This document shows positions 32,339 to 41,986 of a stretch of 64,000 bases of DNA, piece after piece. Origin of the DNA: Cohnella sp. SGD-V74 (GTDB lineage: Bacteria > Bacillota > Bacilli > Paenibacillales > Paenibacillaceae); contig NZ_PVYW01000010.1 of the NCBI RefSeq assembly GCF_003001675.1, positions 124,001 to 188,000 on the forward strand, given 5' to 3'. The notes under the pieces are model-generated. The model had not been told where the DNA came from, made no database searches, and was given only the letters and a program-made list of their open reading frames with translations. The stretch's first letter is position 1, and the number at the start of each line of letters is the position of its first letter. Both the position numbers and the translations under genes were made by a program.

Positions 32339-34201
32339 ATGAATCTGTTAATTAAGCTGGGTAACAGAAGGTTTATTCTTTTTACGCTGATTTTGCTGCT
32401 GAAATGCTGTCTGGCCTGGTTCGTCGTCTTCGAGGACGGCCCTTCGGTCGCGACGATGCTGACGGAAATTCCGTTCTTCTGGGTCGTCTTCTGTCTGATC
32501 GAATGGTTCGCGACCAAGCGCAAGCTGCTCTACTACACGATCGCCAACCTGCTGTTTACGCTGCTTTATTTTACGGTGCTGATGTACTATAAATATTATG
32601 GCGTTATCGTAACCTATCACGCGCTTAACCAGGCCGATAAGGTCACGCAGGTCGGAGACAGCACCTATTCGCTGATGGACCCGTATTACCTGCTTGTTTT
32701 CGTCGATATTATCGTTCTGGTATCCATTCCGTTGTGGATGAGAAGCCGGGCCAAGGGCGTTCAGCTGAATTTGAGACCGATCAGCCGCAAGGCGATTTCC
32801 GTGCTGTTCATCGTGTCCGTCGTGCTGTGCTATCTCAGCATCTGGCCTAACCGCGCCAGCATGAACGAGAATAAGCAGGCCGAGGAAATGGGCATTCTGA
32901 ATTACGAGTTTTACACGATTTTCGCGGACGACAAGGTCGATGCGGCAATGGTGGACATGAATGAAATCACCCAGGAGAGAATCGATTGGCTGAAGGGCAG
33001 CGCCCTCTCCGGGGAACCGCGGTATTACGGCGCAGCCAAAGGGAAAAATCTGATTATCATTCAGATGGAGTCGCTGCAGAACTTCGTGATCGGCCTTCAG
33101 GTCGACGGTCAGGAAGTCATGCCGAATCTGACCAGGCTGGCCCGGGAAGATTTCCGTTACGACAATTTCTATACGATGGTCGGACAAGGGACGACTTCGG
33201 ACGCGGAATACACGGTGAACACCTCTCTGTATGTGCCTAAGCACGAGCCGGCCACGAAGAACAACGTGAAGAAGGAGCTTCCGAGCCTGCCCAAGCTGCT
33301 GAAGGCCCAAGGCTACGATACGGCTACGTTCCATACGAACGACGTCCAGTTCTGGAACCGCACCGAGCTGTATCCGGCTCTCGGCTTTGACCGCTACTAC
33401 GACAAGAGCTTCTTCGGGGACACGGACCATATCGCGTTCGGTTCGTCCGACGAGGTGCTGTACGCCAAGACGATCGAAGAGCTGAAGAGGATGGATGAGA
33501 GCGGCAAGCCTTTCTATGCGCACGTGTTGAGCATGAGCGCTCATCATCCTTACAATCTTCCTGAGGGCAAGCAGCGGATGAGCATTCCCGAGGAGATGCA
33601 AGGTTCGATGATCGGAAGGTACATCGCGGCGCAAAATTACGCCGATTACGCGCTGGGCGTCTTCATCGACGATCTGAAGAGCAGCGGGCTGTGGGACGAC
33701 AGCATCGTCATTCTGTACGGCGATCATCAAGGCTTGCCGGTGTATTCGATGAGCAACGACGAGCGCGAGCTGATGCGTGAGCTGATCGGACACGAGTACG
33801 GATATGCCGATATGTTCAACATCCCGTTCATTATGCACGTTCCCGGCGTGACCTATCCTTCCGTGATCGAACAAACCGGCGGCCAGGTCGACATTCTGCC
33901 GACCGTCGCGAATCTGGTCGGAGCTTCTCTCGACAACCAGCTTCACTTCGGACAGGATTTGCTGAATTCGGACTCCAACGTGCTGCCGATGAGACACTTC
34001 CTGCCGACCGGCTCGATCGTGATGGATACCGGGGTGTTCATCCCAGGCAACGATTACGAGGACGGCACAAACTATCCGTTCGACGGCGCCGAGCTTCCCG
34101 AAGGATACGGCGCTTCGCGCGACGAATACGAGCGAGCGCTCGAACTGCTTAACTTGTCCGACAGTTACGTGAAGCAGTTGCCGGATAGAGCGCCGCAATA
34201 A
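32339..34201 (+). CDS. Lipoteichoic acid synthase family sulfatase (LtaS-type)
   Basis: A 620-residue membrane enzyme: five hydrophobic helices in residues 1-170, then an extracellular sulfatase-fold domain. The metal/catalytic residues of LtaS are present: IQMESLQNF (Glu about 244), GQGTTSDAEY (Thr about 286, the glycerophosphate acceptor) and ILYGDHQG (Asp-His). LtaS polymerises glycerol phosphate from phosphatidylglycerol into lipoteichoic acid; related YvgJ-type enzymes prime the chain. ATG at 32339 is preferred: GGGGGA lies about 11 nt upstream and the hydrophobic N-terminus starts there. Confidence 0.88.
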   Translation: MNLLIKLGNRRFILFTLILLLKCCLAWFVVFEDGPSVATMLTEIPFFWVVFCLIEWFATKRKLLYYTIANLLFTLLYFTVLMYYKYYGVIVTYHALNQADKVTQVGDSTYSLMDPYYLLVFVDIIVLVSIPLWMRSRAKGVQLNLRPISRKAISVLFIVSVVLCYLSIWPNRASMNENKQAEEMGILNYEFYTIFADDKVDAAMVDMNEITQERIDWLKGSALSGEPRYYGAAKGKNLIIIQMESLQNFVIGLQVDGQEVMPNLTRLAREDFRYDNFYTMVGQGTTSDAEYTVNTSLYVPKHEPATKNNVKKELPSLPKLLKAQGYDTATFHTNDVQFWNRTELYPALGFDRYYDKSFFGDTDHIAFGSSDEVLYAKTIEELKRMDESGKPFYAHVLSMSAHHPYNLPEGKQRMSIPEEMQGSMIGRYIAAQNYADYALGVFIDDLKSSGLWDDSIVILYGDHQGLPVYSMSNDERELMRELIGHEYGYADMFNIPFIMHVPGVTYPSVIEQTGGQVDILPTVANLVGASLDNQLHFGQDLLNSDSNVLPMRHFLPTGSIVMDTGVFIPGNDYEDGTNYPFDGAELPEGYGASRDEYERALELLNLSDSYVKQLPDRAPQ

Positions 34202-34209
34202 AGAACCGT

Positions 34210-34265
34210 AAGGCCGTTCCTGATCCGCTGCGCAAGGCGGACAGGGACGGCCTTTGTTGTTGTCG
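34210..34265. terminator. Terminator between convergent ltaS-type and AraC genes
   Basis: AAGGCCGT-CCTG-CCGC pairs with GCGG-CAGG-ACGGCCTT (34210-34254), followed by TTGTTGTTG. It separates converging genes. Confidence 0.82.
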
Positions 34266-34292
34266 TTCGCGATCCGGAGCGGGATCATACCG

Positions 34293-36593
34293 TCAGGCAC
34301 GCAACCGGCGTTCCCGGTACTGCCCGGGCGTCATGCCCTCCTGCTTGCGGAAGGAGCGGATGAAGTTTTGCGGATTGTTGTAGCGAAGCCGTGCCGCTAT
34401 GTCCTTGATCGGCAGGTCGGTTTCCGTCAGCCACTTCTTGGCCATGCCGAAGCGATAGGCCGAGAGGTATTCGCTGAAGGACACCTGCGTCTCCTTGCGG
34501 AACACGCTGCTTAAGTAGTTCGCATTGTAGTGCAGCCGCGCAGCGCACTCCTCCAGCGTCAGGTCGGTGTCGTAATAATGCTGGACGAGATCGATAATCT
34601 GCTCGGAGATGTTGTGATATTGGGCCTCCTGGCGGTCCCCGAACGCGGCGATCATCGGAGAGACGACGGAAGCCCAGAACCATTCCTCGATCGCGGGAAC
34701 GGTGTTGAGCGCCAGGAGCTGCTCGAACAGGGAACCGCCGGCCCGCGGGAGCTGGATTCCCGACTCCTGGGCGACGATGAGCAGGTTGTTGAGCAGCCGG
34801 ATCAGCGGAAGCTGGCACTCCTGCGGGGACAGCTCCGCCCGGAATACGGGCTGAAGGAACTGCCCGAGCAGGTCGTGGGCTTTCTCCTGCTCCGCCAGCT
34901 TGATCGCGTCGATCAACTCGTTCTCGATCAGCGCAGGGTAGTTGAGATTGAGGAACGGATGGCCGGAATTCAGGTTGCCGTATTGGATGATGATGCCCTT
35001 CCCGAGCTTCAGCCGGTGCTTCAAGGCGTCCAGCCCTTCGCGATAGCCGGCCTCCAGCCGGGAGAAGGAATCCAGCGGCAGACTCATGCCGATGCTGATC
35101 TGCAGCCCGAGATAGCGGCCGACGTTGTGCTGCAGCTGCTCCGCGGTCTCCAGCAAGGCGGCGTTGAAGCCGTCCGCTTCCGGGTCGGGGCTGCCCAGCA
35201 CGGCGACGACCGTGCCGTCGATCGTGACCGGCGTTAATCTCCGGGAGAACGGAATCATCTCCTCGACGATATTCTGGATCGCGAACAGCAGCAGCTCCAG
35301 ATCCTCCTTGCCGTAGCGGGTTTCCTCCAGCGCGTCGATCTGCAGCGTCAGCACGACGAGCCTTCTCCAGCCGGACAACTGCTCCCCGAAGCCGAAGCGA
35401 TGGAGCTGCTCCGCCAGCTCGCCGGGCTTGAGATTTCCCTGGATCGCCTTAATCAGATAGTAGGCTCTCACCTGGCCGAGATGCTGGCGAACCTCTTTCT
35501 CCAGGCGGGACTTGGATTGAAAGAGATGGCTTACGTGCTCGCCGATCAGCCCGAATTCGTCCTTCCTGCTCTTGTCCGCGCCCGTCAAGCCTTCTCCAAG
35601 CTGCCTGAGCAGCTTTTCGATCGGGGAATAGATCCGTCTCGAACCGAGCCAGACGAACAGAATCGCCGCGACGAGCAGGAAGAGGCAGATGCTCAGCGTG
35701 TAGAGGCCGATCTTGCTCGATTCCTTCGTGAGACTGGACAGCGAGATCAAAGAAACGTAGGTCCAGCCGTTGTAGGGGGAACGGTAGTAGGCGACAGAGT
35801 ATTTCGCACCGTTGATCTCAGCCTGGATTTGGCCCGAGGCGGCGGTCAGCTCGCCGGAGAGCTCGAATCCGGCGGCCGAGACGGGACGCCCGATCATCGC
35901 GGGGTCGGGATGCGCGAGAATCCGGTGGCTTTCGTCCAGGACGAGCGTTGTATCGGCTTGCTCCGCGCCGTCGCTGAGCAGCGCTTGCAGACTGCAGGCG
36001 GGGAGGTTGGCCATGGCGAAGCCGTCCGTCTCCAGCCCGTTCACGGGAAGCTTCTTGGTCAAGCCGAGTACATACGGACAGCCGATGCTCGAGGCGCTTT
36101 CTTCGCTGTAAAACCAGCGGCTCGGGTAAAGCGCCCAATCCGTCCCGATGCCTCCGTTCAGCAGGCTCAGCAGCGCTTCGTGCTGCTCGTAGCGGTCGAA
36201 CGGGTAGAGGCCGGAGTTTTTGACCATCCAGTTCCGGCGAACGTTGACCAGGACAACGTCTTCGACGAGCGTATCGAACGATTGCATGTGACGCAATTCG
36301 TTCCGGATGTTGTCATACGTCATGAAATCGTTTACAGTTAGCGGGTTGGCCATCGCCTTTTTCAGCGCAGTCGAGTTGATCGTCTGGTTCAGCGTATGGT
36401 TGACAGTCGTCAGAATTTGTTCTACATTGGCATTGATCTGCTTTAGGAGTTGTATTTTTCCTTCATTAACATATTTTTGGATTTCGTTGGATGAGGTCGC
36501 GTAGGAGAACAATCCGATCATGAGAACCGGAACGGTGCTGAGCAGAAGACCGAATACGGTCAATTTGGTCAGGAAGCTGAAGGAACGCATCAT
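34293..36593 (-). CDS. Membrane-bound AraC-type transcriptional regulator (sensor)
   Basis: A 766-residue sensor-regulator of the same architecture as the one at 11670: membrane segment about 8-28, extracellular sensor domain, second membrane segment about 290-312 with a HAMP-like linker, and a C-terminal AraC domain (about 665-766, including CAARLHYNANYLSSVFRKET and IKDIAARLRYNNPQNFIRSF). The start at 36593 (ATGATG) has GAGGTG about 7 nt upstream; a longer frame adds ten residues without a Shine-Dalgarno. It is divergent from the solute-binding protein operon, which it probably activates in response to an external ligand. Confidence 0.87.
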   Translation of the reverse strand: MMRSFSFLTKLTVFGLLLSTVPVLMIGLFSYATSSNEIQKYVNEGKIQLLKQINANVEQILTTVNHTLNQTINSTALKKAMANPLTVNDFMTYDNIRNELRHMQSFDTLVEDVVLVNVRRNWMVKNSGLYPFDRYEQHEALLSLLNGGIGTDWALYPSRWFYSEESASSIGCPYVLGLTKKLPVNGLETDGFAMANLPACSLQALLSDGAEQADTTLVLDESHRILAHPDPAMIGRPVSAAGFELSGELTAASGQIQAEINGAKYSVAYYRSPYNGWTYVSLISLSSLTKESSKIGLYTLSICLFLLVAAILFVWLGSRRIYSPIEKLLRQLGEGLTGADKSRKDEFGLIGEHVSHLFQSKSRLEKEVRQHLGQVRAYYLIKAIQGNLKPGELAEQLHRFGFGEQLSGWRRLVVLTLQIDALEETRYGKEDLELLLFAIQNIVEEMIPFSRRLTPVTIDGTVVAVLGSPDPEADGFNAALLETAEQLQHNVGRYLGLQISIGMSLPLDSFSRLEAGYREGLDALKHRLKLGKGIIIQYGNLNSGHPFLNLNYPALIENELIDAIKLAEQEKAHDLLGQFLQPVFRAELSPQECQLPLIRLLNNLLIVAQESGIQLPRAGGSLFEQLLALNTVPAIEEWFWASVVSPMIAAFGDRQEAQYHNISEQIIDLVQHYYDTDLTLEECAARLHYNANYLSSVFRKETQVSFSEYLSAYRFGMAKKWLTETDLPIKDIAARLRYNNPQNFIRSFRKQEGMTPGQYRERRLRA

Positions 36594-36649
36594 GGTCAAC
36601 ACCTCGTCTGAAGATAGCTTCATTGTACCTACTGGGCATTTTCAGGACA

Positions 36650-36677
36650 ATAATCATCTGAAGCTTCCATAATCATC
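36650..36677 (+). promoter_or_regulatory. Direct repeats, possible AraC-type operator
   Basis: ATAATCATC occurs at 36650-36658 and 36669-36677, 19 bp apart (about two helical turns), in the divergent region between the AraC sensor and the first solute-binding protein. Direct repeats of this spacing are usual for AraC regulators. Confidence 0.4.
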
Positions 36678-36710
36678 AGGCCAGATTCGACTGGCGCGGA
36701 GGGGATTACG

Positions 36711-38234
36711 GTGAAAACGATCGAGGATAACCGCTTCCGGAGGGGGATGAGCCGGGCCGCGCCTTTCCTTATGGCGGGGATGCTGCTTGTCTCTTGCGGA
36801 CAAGAGGCCGACACGGGCAAGGCGACCGGAGAAGATTCCGCGATTAGCATCATGGCGCCTCTTCATTTTCCGCATGCGCCCGATTTGTCGATTATCGGAG
36901 AGATCGAGCGGCTGACGGAGACGAAGCTCGACATCGAGTGGGTTCCCGACGGCATCTATACGGACAAGATGAATACGTCGCTGATGACCAATTCGCTGAA
37001 GAAAGCGACGTTCGTCAAGTATACGGATTACACCTTCGTCAAAAACGCCGTGCGGTCGGGCGCGTTCTGGGAGATCGGCCCGTATTTGGACCGCTTCCCG
37101 AACCTTCGGCGGCTGAATCCGGACATTCTGGAGCAGTCGTCGCTCGACGGCAAAATTTACGGCCTGTATACGGAGCGGCTGTCCTCGCGCCAGGGAGTCA
37201 TTTTGCGGCAGGATTGGCTGGAGAGATTGGGACGGAAGGCCCCGTCGACGATCGACGAGCTGTACGAGACGATGCAGGCGTTCACGTACGACGACCCCGA
37301 CGGCAACGGTCTCGACGACACGATCGGCGTCGCCGACCGCAACGATCTGATCTTCGGCGTATTCAAGACGATCGGCTCCTACTTCGGAACGCCCAACGGC
37401 TGGGCGGTGCAGGGAAAGGCGCTCGTTCCGGAATTCGAAACCCCGGAGTATATGGCGACGATGAATTTCATGCGCAAGCTGTATGAGGAGAAGCTGATCA
37501 ATCAGGATTTCGCCGTGACCAGCAAGGAGGTGCAGCGGAATCTGTTTATCCGCGGCCAGGCCGGTATGTATATCGGCAGCATGCTGGACGCGCAGCGCCT
37601 GGCGGACGCGGCCGTCCGGGCCAACCCCGAGGCGCGCTTCGCGATCGTCAACCGGATCGAAGGGCCGTACGGCTTCCGGATCTGGTCGATTCCGAATTTT
37701 AACGGGCTGTACCTGTTCTCGAAGAAGGCGATCAAGTCCGAGGAGGAGCTGCTTGAAGCGCTGCGTTTTTTCGACCGGTCGATGGAGGGGGACGTGGCGA
37801 ATCTGATGAAGTACGGCTTCGAAGGCCGGCATTATGAGGTGGAAGGGAACAAGGTCCGCCTGCCGAAGGAAAGCCAGGAGATGAGAAACAACGAGGTGAG
37901 CGTCATCTACACGCTGATGGTCGCCGATCTGAGCAACCCCAACATTATGAAGGTGGGCGAGCAGGACGAGCTGACCGCGCTGGCGGAGAGGCTCAGCGAG
38001 GACAACGAGAAGTTCGTCGTGAAGGACCCGACCGTCGGGCTGAAATCCGACACCTACGACGAGAAGGGCGGCGAGCTGTACAAGATCGTCTCGGACGCGA
38101 CGTACAATTATATGTTGGGACATCTGGACGAGGAAGGCTTCAAGCGGGAAGTGGAGCGCTGGAAAAACGCCGGAGGGAGGGACATCATACGGGAGTATAC
38201 GCTGGATTATTTCGGCGGCGGAGACGCGGGGTAG
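36711..38234 (+). CDS. Extracellular solute-binding lipoprotein 1
   Basis: A 507-residue substrate-binding lipoprotein. Signal peptide about 1-28 with lipobox LLVSC (cysteine about 29), then a family 1 binding domain. The EIERLTETKLDIEWVPDG segment (about 63-80) and DDPDGNGLDDTIGVADRND (about 199-217, calcium-like loop) also occur in the next gene's product, to which it is clearly paralogous. GTG start at 36711 has GGAGG 8 nt upstream. A terminator overlaps its stop codon. Confidence 0.88.
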   Translation: MKTIEDNRFRRGMSRAAPFLMAGMLLVSCGQEADTGKATGEDSAISIMAPLHFPHAPDLSIIGEIERLTETKLDIEWVPDGIYTDKMNTSLMTNSLKKATFVKYTDYTFVKNAVRSGAFWEIGPYLDRFPNLRRLNPDILEQSSLDGKIYGLYTERLSSRQGVILRQDWLERLGRKAPSTIDELYETMQAFTYDDPDGNGLDDTIGVADRNDLIFGVFKTIGSYFGTPNGWAVQGKALVPEFETPEYMATMNFMRKLYEEKLINQDFAVTSKEVQRNLFIRGQAGMYIGSMLDAQRLADAAVRANPEARFAIVNRIEGPYGFRIWSIPNFNGLYLFSKKAIKSEEELLEALRFFDRSMEGDVANLMKYGFEGRHYEVEGNKVRLPKESQEMRNNEVSVIYTLMVADLSNPNIMKVGEQDELTALAERLSEDNEKFVVKDPTVGLKSDTYDEKGGELYKIVSDATYNYMLGHLDEEGFKREVERWKNAGGRDIIREYTLDYFGGGDAG

Positions 38235-38252
38235 ATCGCCTCGCGTTTTTTT
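38225..38252 (+). terminator. Intrinsic terminator overlapping the stop of lipoprotein 1
   Basis: CGCGGGG (38225-38231) pairs with CCTCGCG (38239-38245; one G-U pair), loop TAGATCG, followed by seven Ts. The TAG stop is in the loop, so a terminating ribosome would block folding. Confidence 0.75.
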
Positions 38253-38407
38253 GCGCCGACTTCGAAGTGTCCGCAGGCGTGGGAATAATCCTTGCAACGT
38301 TTGGCAGCGAGAGAGCGCCCGTTCCGAGAGGATGATTATATACGTAATCGGCTCCGGCTTTTACATTAAGGCTGCAACGACATTTTCCAATCGGAGGTCA
38401 TGACGCG

Positions 38408-39964
38408 ATGAGAAAAAGCAGAGCGGCGTTCGCGCTCGGTCTGGCGCTGGCGAGCGTGCCGGCGCTGGCGGCTTGTTCGGGAGACGGGGGGAAGGAGACG
38501 GCCGGGCCGGAGACCGGCGCTTCGGCGGGGACCGCCCCATCGGAGACGGCTTCGGCGGCGCCGGAGAAGGAGGAAGCGGCGAAGATTACGATCATGCTTC
38601 CCCTGAATATCGCGGAGACGCCGCCGGACACGGTCGAGAAAGAGATCGAGCGGCTGACGAACACGGAGCTGACCTATCAGTTTTTCCCCGCGGATACGTA
38701 TGAAGAGAAGCTGAACGCTTCGTTCGCGACGGGCTCGCTGCCTCAGGTGACGTATCTGAAAAATCAGGCTACCTTTCTCATTATGAAAGATGCGATCCGG
38801 GAAGGCCAATTTTGGGAGATCGGTCCGTATCTGGGCGAGTTCGCGAATTTGAGCAAGCTGAAGCCGGCGATCCTCGACAATACGAAGGTGGACGGCAAGC
38901 TGTACTCTCTGTATGTAGGAAGACCGCTGGCTCGGCAGGGCATGATCTACCGCAAGGACTGGGCGGATAAGCTCGGCCTGAAGGCGCCCGAGACGGTAGA
39001 CGAGCTGTTCGAGATGGCGAAGCGGTTCACGGAGGATGATCCGGACGGCAACGGCAAGCCGGACACGATCGGTCTGGCGGACCGCAACGACCTGATCTAC
39101 GGCGCGTTCAAGACGATCGCCTCGTGGTTCGCGACACCCAACAACTGGGGAGAGAAGGACGGCAAGCTGCTGCCCGAATTCATGTTTCCGGAGTACGAGG
39201 CGACGATGGATTTCATGAAAAAGCTGCGCGACGGCGGATACATGAACCAGGATTTCGCGGCGACGAGCAAGACCGACCAGACGAACCTGTTCACGAGCGG
39301 CAAGGCCGGCATCTACATCGGAAGCATGCAGGACGTCAATTCGCTGCAGAAGGATCTGGTCAAAAACGTGCCAGATGCAGTCGTGGATACGCATGCCCTG
39401 ATCAAAGGCCCGAGCGGACAGGCGACGACGTGGTCGATTCCCGGCTACAACAACGTTGTGCTGTTCCCCAAATCGGCCATTAAAGACGAGGCGGAGCTGA
39501 AGAAGGTGCTGGCGTTCTTCGACAAGCTGATGACGTCCGAGGTCGCGACAACGATGTTCTGGGGAGTCGAAGGCGTCCACTACGAGAAGGTCGACGGCAA
39601 AGCCAAGGAGCTGGACGACAAGGAGCGGATCGAGCGCGAGGTCAAAGGCTTCAAGGACAGCCTGATCGGAGAGCCGGAGACGAATGGCCAGCTTGAGGCT
39701 TACCATACGCTTGAGGCGCGGATTCATGCCGAGGAGCTGATCGTCGAGAACGAGAAGATCGCCATCCACGACCCGACCGCGGCGCTCGATTCTCCGACGT
39801 ACACGTCGGAGGGCCTCCAGCTTCAGGAGCTGATCAAAGATGCGACGTACAAGTATATGTACGGAAACATCGACAATGCCGGCTTCCAGGCGATGGTCGA
39901 CGACTGGGCCAAGCGAGGCGGCAGCAAAATCATCGAGGAGTTCAACGCGGCCAGAGCGAAATAA
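38408..39964 (+). CDS. Extracellular solute-binding lipoprotein 2
   Basis: A 518-residue paralogue of the preceding protein. Signal peptide with lipobox LAAC (cysteine about 22), a Gly/Ala/Thr-rich acidic tether (23-55), then the binding domain beginning KITIMLPLNIAETPP. DDPDGNGKPDTIGLADRND (about 214-232) mirrors the paralogue's loop. The pair suggests duplication and possible divergence of ligand specificity for one set of permeases. ATG at 38408 follows GGAGG. A GC-rich dyad without a T-run lies in the 104-bp gap before the permease gene. Confidence 0.88.
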   Translation: MRKSRAAFALGLALASVPALAACSGDGGKETAGPETGASAGTAPSETASAAPEKEEAAKITIMLPLNIAETPPDTVEKEIERLTNTELTYQFFPADTYEEKLNASFATGSLPQVTYLKNQATFLIMKDAIREGQFWEIGPYLGEFANLSKLKPAILDNTKVDGKLYSLYVGRPLARQGMIYRKDWADKLGLKAPETVDELFEMAKRFTEDDPDGNGKPDTIGLADRNDLIYGAFKTIASWFATPNNWGEKDGKLLPEFMFPEYEATMDFMKKLRDGGYMNQDFAATSKTDQTNLFTSGKAGIYIGSMQDVNSLQKDLVKNVPDAVVDTHALIKGPSGQATTWSIPGYNNVVLFPKSAIKDEAELKKVLAFFDKLMTSEVATTMFWGVEGVHYEKVDGKAKELDDKERIEREVKGFKDSLIGEPETNGQLEAYHTLEARIHAEELIVENEKIAIHDPTAALDSPTYTSEGLQLQELIKDATYKYMYGNIDNAGFQAMVDDWAKRGGSKIIEEFNAARAK

Positions 39965-40068
39965 GCGCCGCAGGCGGCCGTCCCGGAGGACTTCCCTTGG
40001 ACAGGGGTTCCGGGGCGTCTTGACTCGGGGCGGCCGCTTCCGAACATTCAGGAAAGGAAGACGCGTAT

Positions 40069-41037
40069 ATGCGGCATGCGGAGACGACGGCGGGAGCGAT
40101 GGAGCATAGCCTCCCTATGAAGGCGGGGAGGCGCGGCGAGCTGTGGCGAAGGCTCAGGCGGAACAAATGGCTGTACGTCATGATTTTGCCGGGACTGCTT
40201 TATTTTTTGATTTTCAAGTACGCTCCGATGTACGGGCTGGTCATCTCTTTTCAGGATTTCAAGCCGTACAAAGGGATCGCGGACAGCCCGTGGGTGGGGT
40301 TCAAGCATTTCGAGCGCTTGTTCACGGAGCCGGATTTCCTGCAAATTTTGGGCAATACGCTGATTTTGTTCGGCATGAACCTGCTGTTCTTTTTCCCGGT
40401 TCCGATTATTCTCGCTCTGCTGCTCAACGAGGTCCGCGTGTCGGTGTTCAAGCGGACGGTGCAGACGCTGATTTATATTCCCCACTTCATGTCGTGGGTG
40501 ATCATCGCTTCGATCAGCTACGTAATGCTGACAATGGACGGCGGCATCGTGAACGAGCTGATCGCTTATTTCGGCTTTCAGAAGGTGAACTTCCTGCTTA
40601 GTCCGGAGTGGTTCCGGCCGATGTACATTTTGCAGGTGATCTGGAGAGAGGCGGGCTGGGGCACGATCATCTACATGGCGGCGATCGCATCGGTCGACGT
40701 CGAGCAGTACGAGGCGGCCCGAATGGACGGAGCGGCCCGTTTCCGGCAAATCTGGCACATTACGCTGCCCGCGATTCGCGGCGTCATCGTCGTGCTGCTC
40801 ATTCTGAAAATCGGGGACGTTCTGGAGCTCGGCTTCGAGCACGTCTATCTGCTGCTCAATTCGATGAACCGCAGAGTGGCGGAAATTATCGATACTTACG
40901 TCTATACGGCGGGCCTGCGCCAGCAGCAGTTCAGCTACAGCGCGGCCATCGGATTTTTCAAGTCGTTCATCGGGCTTCTTCTCGTCATGCTGGCCAACCG
41001 GCTGGCGCGCAAAATGGGGGAAGACGGCGTCTACTAA
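40069..41037 (+). CDS. ABC importer permease, LplB/YteP-like
   Basis: A 322-residue permease with six membrane segments. LYVMILPGLLYFLIFKYAPM (about 35-54) is the family N-terminal block, and QYEAARMDGAARFRQIWHIT is the EAA loop that contacts the ATPase. A polar 30-residue N-terminal extension precedes the first helix. It forms a pair with the next gene's product, 19 nt downstream. No ATPase gene is nearby. Confidence 0.9.
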   Translation: MRHAETTAGAMEHSLPMKAGRRGELWRRLRRNKWLYVMILPGLLYFLIFKYAPMYGLVISFQDFKPYKGIADSPWVGFKHFERLFTEPDFLQILGNTLILFGMNLLFFFPVPIILALLLNEVRVSVFKRTVQTLIYIPHFMSWVIIASISYVMLTMDGGIVNELIAYFGFQKVNFLLSPEWFRPMYILQVIWREAGWGTIIYMAAIASVDVEQYEAARMDGAARFRQIWHITLPAIRGVIVVLLILKIGDVLELGFEHVYLLLNSMNRRVAEIIDTYVYTAGLRQQQFSYSAAIGFFKSFIGLLLVMLANRLARKMGEDGVY

Positions 41038-41056
41038 TGCATCGGGGGAATGAACC

Positions 41057-41932
41057 ATGATTGAGGATCGGACGATAAGCGGCCGGATTTTCTCGGCGTT
41101 TAACTATACGCTGCTGGCAGCGATCGCGCTGGCGTCGTTTCTGCCTTTCGTGCACGTCATCGCTGGCTCGTTCACGACGAACGCGGAGCTGGCCGCCAGC
41201 AAGTTCGTCCTGATTCCGAAGGTGTGGAGCGCGGAGGCTTACCAATTTATTTTTTCCACGAACACGATTTTCCGGGCTATGGCCGTGTCGGCGGGAGTGA
41301 CGCTGCTCGGCACGCTGCTCAGCATACTGATCTCCTCGATGATGGCTTACGGACTGTCGCGCCGGGATCTCGACGGGAGAAAGCCGATCATGTTCGCCGT
41401 CGTGTTCACGATGCTGTTCAACGGGGGGCTGATTCCGACCTTCCTGGTCGTGAAGGAACTGGGCTTGATCGATTCGTACGCGGCGCTCGTGCTGCCGATC
41501 GCCGTCAACGCCTTTAACCTGATCATTCTGAAAAACTTCTTCCAGAACATTCCCGACGGGCTGGAAGAATCGGCGAAGATCGACGGCTGCAGCGACTTCG
41601 GCATTTTGTTCCGAATCGTGCTGCCTCTGTCGATGCCGGCGCTGGCGACGATCTCCCTGTTCTATGCCGTGACGTATTGGAACACTTATCTGAACGCCAT
41701 TCTGTATCTGGACAGCAGCGCCAAGTGGCCGATTCAGGTGCTGCTGCGGCAGATCGTCGTGCTGGCCAGCGGAATCGAATACAGCTCCAGCCTGGATGGG
41801 GCCGTGCCTCCGCCGGATCAGACGGTGAAGATGGCCGTCATTGTCGTGGCGACGCTGCCGATTCTGCTCGTGTATCCGTTCCTGCAGAAGCATTTTGCCA
41901 AAGGCGCGCTTCTGGGCTCGATCAAAGGGTGA
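41057..41932 (+). CDS. ABC importer permease, YtcP/LplC-like
   Basis: A 291-residue permease, partner of the previous one. Blocks: MFNGGLIPTFLVVKELGLID (about 116-135), the EAA loop LEESAKIDGCSDFGILFRIV and the terminus FAKGALLGSIKG. Same type as the permease at 9683. ATG at 41057 has GGGGGAA about 10 nt upstream. It ends the operon at a very strong terminator. Confidence 0.9.
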   Translation: MIEDRTISGRIFSAFNYTLLAAIALASFLPFVHVIAGSFTTNAELAASKFVLIPKVWSAEAYQFIFSTNTIFRAMAVSAGVTLLGTLLSILISSMMAYGLSRRDLDGRKPIMFAVVFTMLFNGGLIPTFLVVKELGLIDSYAALVLPIAVNAFNLIILKNFFQNIPDGLEESAKIDGCSDFGILFRIVLPLSMPALATISLFYAVTYWNTYLNAILYLDSSAKWPIQVLLRQIVVLASGIEYSSSLDGAVPPPDQTVKMAVIVVATLPILLVYPFLQKHFAKGALLGSIKG

Positions 41933-41934
41933 GC

Positions 41935-41985
41935 AACTGCCCGATCCATTCGCGCTTGAGACGCGCGAACGGATCGGGCAGTTTT
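41935..41985. terminator. Strong bidirectional terminator
   Basis: AACTGCCCGATCC (41935-41947) pairs with GGATCGGGCAGTT (41971-41983), with ATTCGCGC/GCGCGAA extending the stem, then TTTTG. It separates the permease operon from the convergent methyltransferase gene. Confidence 0.92.
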
Positions 41986-41986
41986 G

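Noticed and set aside
39965..40068. A terminator between the second binding lipoprotein and the permeases
   Set aside because: GC-rich dyads are present (GCGGCCG and its partner) but no T-run follows; permease genes need read-through, so at most it is an RNA-stability element.
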